Assembly (NCBI RefSeq): GCF_000236585.1
Contig: NC_017278.1
Coordinates: 682,001 to 746,000, forward strand
From: Thermus sp. CCB_US3_UF1
GTDB lineage: Bacteria; Deinococcota; Deinococci; Deinococcales; Thermaceae
Length of the DNA stretch: 64,000 nucleotides
Reading direction: 5' to 3'
The notes beneath the pieces were generated by a model. It saw only the letters and a list, made by a program, of their open reading frames with translations. It was not told the origin of the DNA and did not search any database. The translations under genes and the position numbers were made by a program. This document shows, piece by piece, positions 61,574-64,000 of this stretch (position 1 is its first letter; every line of letters begins with the position of its first letter).

Positions 61574-63457
61574 CTACTGGGAAAGGAGCCAGTCCACCAG
61601 GGCATTCACCACGTCGCTTTCCGCCAAGAGTTCGGGGGAGTCCAGGACCGCCCGGAAAAAGGCCCGCACCATCTCGGGGCTGGGGTTCTGGAGAAGCTCT
61701 TGCACGCTTTTGCCCGCATAAGGCCCCCGGGGTAGGGGGGTGGTGAAGCGGGTAGCGCTGGCCAAGGGGGCCGCCTCCCGCAGGGCGGCCAAGGTGCGCT
61801 CCAGAAGGATCTGGTCCCCCTCATCCCCCAGGGCCTCCTTGGGGGAGAGGAGGAGCTGGCCGGAGAGGTCGCGCACCTCGAGGCCCAAGGCATAGAGCCG
61901 GCGGGCCAGGCTTTCTGGGCCCACCTCCAGGGAAACCTGCAGGCGGGCCTTGCCGTAGTCCACCTCGAGGGTGTACCGCCCGGGCTCGGGAAGGATCACG
62001 GCGGGGGCGGTTTCCCGGAGGGCGGCGGTGAGGGGCGGAAAGCCCAGGGGCTTTTCTTCCTCCTTGAGGACCTGGCCTTCCCGGAGGAGGAGGGTCCGCA
62101 AACGGCCCCGCTCCAGGTAAGGGCTTCCCTCCAGGAACACCTCGGGGAAGACCGCCTCCCCGGCGCGGAAGGGCCGGGCTTCCAGGTCCCCGGGGATGAG
62201 GGTGAGCCTTTCCAGGCGGAGGCGCACCTCTCCCCCGAGGCGCTTCAAGGCCCTGGCGGCGGCGGGGGCGGCGGGGTGGGTGGGGTGGCTTTCTAGGAAA
62301 GCCCGGTAGAGCTCCTGGGCGGCCAGCCCAGCCCGCTCGGCCAGGTAGGCGCGGAAGAAGAGGGTGAGGGGTTCTTTCCTCTCCTCCAGGTCCTTCAGGG
62401 CCTCTGGGAAATCCTCCCCCTCGTCCAGGCGCAAGGCCCGGTCGTAGGCGGCCTTGGCCCCCAGGTAGTCCCCGTAAATGGCCCGGAAAAGCCCCAGGTT
62501 GTAGTAGGCGGTGGCGTTGGGGTTCAGGGCCACCGCCCGCTCGGAGGCCAGGAGGGCCCGCGGCAGGTCCCCGGTGAGGTAGTAGGCCCAGCCCAGGTTG
62601 GTCCAGTAGAGCCAGTAGTCCGGGCGGAGGGCCAGGGCCTTGAGGAGGGCCTCCCGGGCCTCCTGGCCCTGGCCCTCGGCAAAGGCGGCGAAGCTCACCT
62701 CCTCCCAGGCCAGGGGCAGCTCGGGGAAGGCTTGGGCCAGCTTCCGGGCCGAGGCCTTCCAGCCCTCGTCCTCTAGGGCCCGCAGCAGGAGGTGCCCGGC
62801 GGTGCGCTCCAAGACATCCCCCTGGAGGAGGGCCTTGGCCCGCCCCAGGGCCTCCTCCCGCTTCCCCTCGGAAAGGAGGCGGAAGGCCTCGTAGGCGGGG
62901 GGAAGCTGGCCCTGCCACAGGCGGAGAAGCCGCTTGGGCAAGAGGCCTTCCAGGAGCCCGGCCCCCCGCCCTTCCCGCAGGTCCAGGGCCGATCGGTGCA
63001 GGGGGTCGGGGTCTTGGCCTTCCGCCAGGGCCCTAAGCCGGGCCTCAGGCAGGGTGGGGGAGGGGAGAGGGGTAAAGCGCGGGGCCAGCCCTTGCCCTTG
63101 CAGCCAGAGCCAGCCCAGCTCCGGGGTGGGGAAAAGCCCCCCCCTTACGCCCTTCCCGTCGGCCAGGAAGAGCCTAAGCCCCCGGGGTTCCTGCTGCCCC
63201 AAAAGGACCCAGTCCGCCCCCGTGGCCGCCTGGGCCAGCCGGGCCCCCGCCGCGGTGTAGAGCCCCCCTGTGAAGTCGTAGCTGTTCCGCCAGGGCAGGT
63301 CGGGGAGGAGGAGGGAAAGCAGGGTGGGGGGAGGGGCCTTGAGCCCCTGGGCGAAGGCCTGGGCCAGGCGGAAGCCCTCGGGTCCCGCAAAGGGGAGGAC
63401 CAGGCCCTGGGCCAGGCTGGACCCCAGGAGGAGGAGAAGGGCCAGGGTGCGCCTCAT
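61574..63457 (-). CDS. Exported TPR-containing protein
   Basis: The 627-residue protein starts with a signal peptide (MRRTLALLLLLGSSLAQG). An N-terminal part (about 20-120) resembles a periplasmic alpha/beta fold with VLLGQQEPRGLRLFLAD. From about 200 to 420 there are TPR repeats (ALLKALALRPDYWLYWTNLGWAYYLTGDLPRALLASERAVALNPNATAYYNLGLFRAIYGDYLGAKAAYDRAL). The C-terminus is beta-rich (YTLEVDYGKARLQVSLEV). It probably works in periplasmic or envelope assembly. The ATG follows TAGAAT by six bases, a hexamer that begins with the stop of the glycosyltransferase gene. Confidence 0.75.
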   Translation of the reverse strand: MRRTLALLLLLGSSLAQGLVLPFAGPEGFRLAQAFAQGLKAPPPTLLSLLLPDLPWRNSYDFTGGLYTAAGARLAQAATGADWVLLGQQEPRGLRLFLADGKGVRGGLFPTPELGWLWLQGQGLAPRFTPLPSPTLPEARLRALAEGQDPDPLHRSALDLREGRGAGLLEGLLPKRLLRLWQGQLPPAYEAFRLLSEGKREEALGRAKALLQGDVLERTAGHLLLRALEDEGWKASARKLAQAFPELPLAWEEVSFAAFAEGQGQEAREALLKALALRPDYWLYWTNLGWAYYLTGDLPRALLASERAVALNPNATAYYNLGLFRAIYGDYLGAKAAYDRALRLDEGEDFPEALKDLEERKEPLTLFFRAYLAERAGLAAQELYRAFLESHPTHPAAPAAARALKRLGGEVRLRLERLTLIPGDLEARPFRAGEAVFPEVFLEGSPYLERGRLRTLLLREGQVLKEEEKPLGFPPLTAALRETAPAVILPEPGRYTLEVDYGKARLQVSLEVGPESLARRLYALGLEVRDLSGQLLLSPKEALGDEGDQILLERTLAALREAAPLASATRFTTPLPRGPYAGKSVQELLQNPSPEMVRAFFRAVLDSPELLAESDVVNALVDWLLSQ

Positions 63458-63463
63458 GGGCGC

Positions 63464-63469
63464 ATTCTA
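63464..63469 (-). promoter_or_regulatory. Leaderless -10 built on the glycosyltransferase stop codon
   Basis: TAGAAT on the minus strand begins with the TAG stop of the gene at 63467 and ends six bases before the ATG at 63457. Confidence 0.6.
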
Positions 63470-64000
63470 GCGCTTTTCCCTAAGGACCATGTAAGCGAAG
63501 CGGAAAAGCCGGGGGGCCCGCCGCCAGCGCTTGGGGTCCAGGCCCACCCGCAACAGCCATTCCACGCCCAGCCGCTGGGCCCAAAGGGGGGGGCGCTGGA
63601 CCTCCCCGGCCAGCACGTCCAGGGTACCCCCCACCCCCATGGCCACCTTGGCCCCTAGGTGGGCCTTGTGCCGGTGGATGAAGGCTTCCTGCCTTTCCCC
63701 CATGCCCACCAGGAGGAGGTCGGGAGCTAGGCGGCGTACCGCCTCCACCACCGGCTCCTCCTCGCTAAAGTAGCCGTGGTGGAAGCCTACCACCTCGGCT
63801 CCCAGGCGCCTGGCCTCCGCCGCGGCCCGTTCCGCCACCCCGGGCCTGCCCCCCAGGAGGTAGACCCTAAGGCCCGGAAAGCGGTGGAAAAGGGCCAGGG
63901 TGAGGTCCACCCCCGTGACCCGTTCCCGCAGCTCCACTCCCAGAAGCCTGCGCGCCGCCCACAGGATCCCCACCCCGTCGGGGGTGACCAGCTCGGCCTC
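63467..64000 (-). CDS. WecG/TagA/CpsF-family glycosyltransferase, N-terminus beyond the window
   Basis: The visible 177 residues match the GT26 family that adds N-acetylmannosaminyl or similar residues to lipid-linked sugars for surface polysaccharides. Seen are VTPDGVGILWAARRLLG, ERVTGVDL, VYLLGGRPGVAERAAAEA, LLVGMGERQEAFIHRHK, the family motif AMGVGGTLDVLAGEVQRPPLWAQRLGVEWLLR and a basic C-terminus. About 50-70 N-terminal residues are missing. Its TAG stop doubles as the beginning of the next promoter hexamer. Confidence 0.9.
   Translation of the reverse strand, partial: EAELVTPDGVGILWAARRLLGVELRERVTGVDLTLALFHRFPGLRVYLLGGRPGVAERAAAEARRLGAEVVGFHHGYFSEEEPVVEAVRRLAPDLLLVGMGERQEAFIHRHKAHLGAKVAMGVGGTLDVLAGEVQRPPLWAQRLGVEWLLRVGLDPKRWRRAPRLFRFAYMVLREKR

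Overview
The window reads as chromosomal DNA of a Thermus species. It is very G+C-rich with GC-ending codons. Many proteins (complex I subunits, RNase HI, LysN, the TL5-type bL25, L32, RuvB) look nearly identical to what I remember of Thermus thermophilus proteins, although differences suggest another species. Genes are packed wall to wall. I see no gene-free stretch over 300 bases, no insertion sequence, no phage gene and no CRISPR array. The region looks like stable core genome.

Layout. 1-4.9 kb: upp, a kinase-like protein, a radical SAM enzyme, a CDGSH protein that lacks ligand cysteines, a TilS-TadA fusion and tRNA-Ser(CGA). 4.9-12 kb: small metal-binding and DinB-like proteins, a leucine-breakdown pair (HMG-CoA lyase, acyl-CoA carboxylase beta), rnhA, VOC and GYD proteins, guaA. 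12-16.4 kb: luxS-mtnN, prs, rplY, pth, ddl. 16.4-24.7 kb: a sugar and glycerol cluster (YdjC deacetylase, GPH transporter, GH2 hydrolase, galT, glpK, glpD). 24.7-35.9 kb: ftsH, a TPR protein, a DUF4388 protein, ruvB, panB, an exported abundant-looking protein, a soluble sensor kinase with two response regulators, and a pseudouridine synthase. 35.9-43.3 kb: lysN, then the fatty-acid block yceD-rpmF-fabH-fabD-fabG-acpP-fabF-dgt. 43.4-44.6 kb: arginase and a small unknown. 44.7-58.6 kb: the complete 14-gene complex I operon nuoA-N (nqo). 58.8-64 kb: rsmA, a metallophosphoesterase, a DdrA/Rad52-like protein, tRNA-Ala(CGC), an exported TPR protein and a WecG-type glycosyltransferase cut by the window end.

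Expression logic. Within operons, genes are coupled by ATGA or GTGA overlaps. First genes mostly show a TANNNT hexamer 6-7 bases before an ATG or GTG with no ribosome binding site, which is the leaderless arrangement known in Thermus and Deinococcus. Several of these hexamers are built from the stop codon of the preceding gene, and several divergent pairs share back-to-back or overlapping hexamers. Convergent pairs often interlock their stop codons.

The least expected signals are: a palindromic octamer, CCTCGAGG, which I count at least 42 times; a six-codon leaderless minicistron coupled to fabH; exact 19- and 16-base repeats at nuo junctions, where the ribosome binding site also encodes the C-terminal tail of the upstream protein; and the CDGSH protein, whose missing cysteine survives in another reading frame. 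I did not find a self-evident new multi-gene defence or mobile system.
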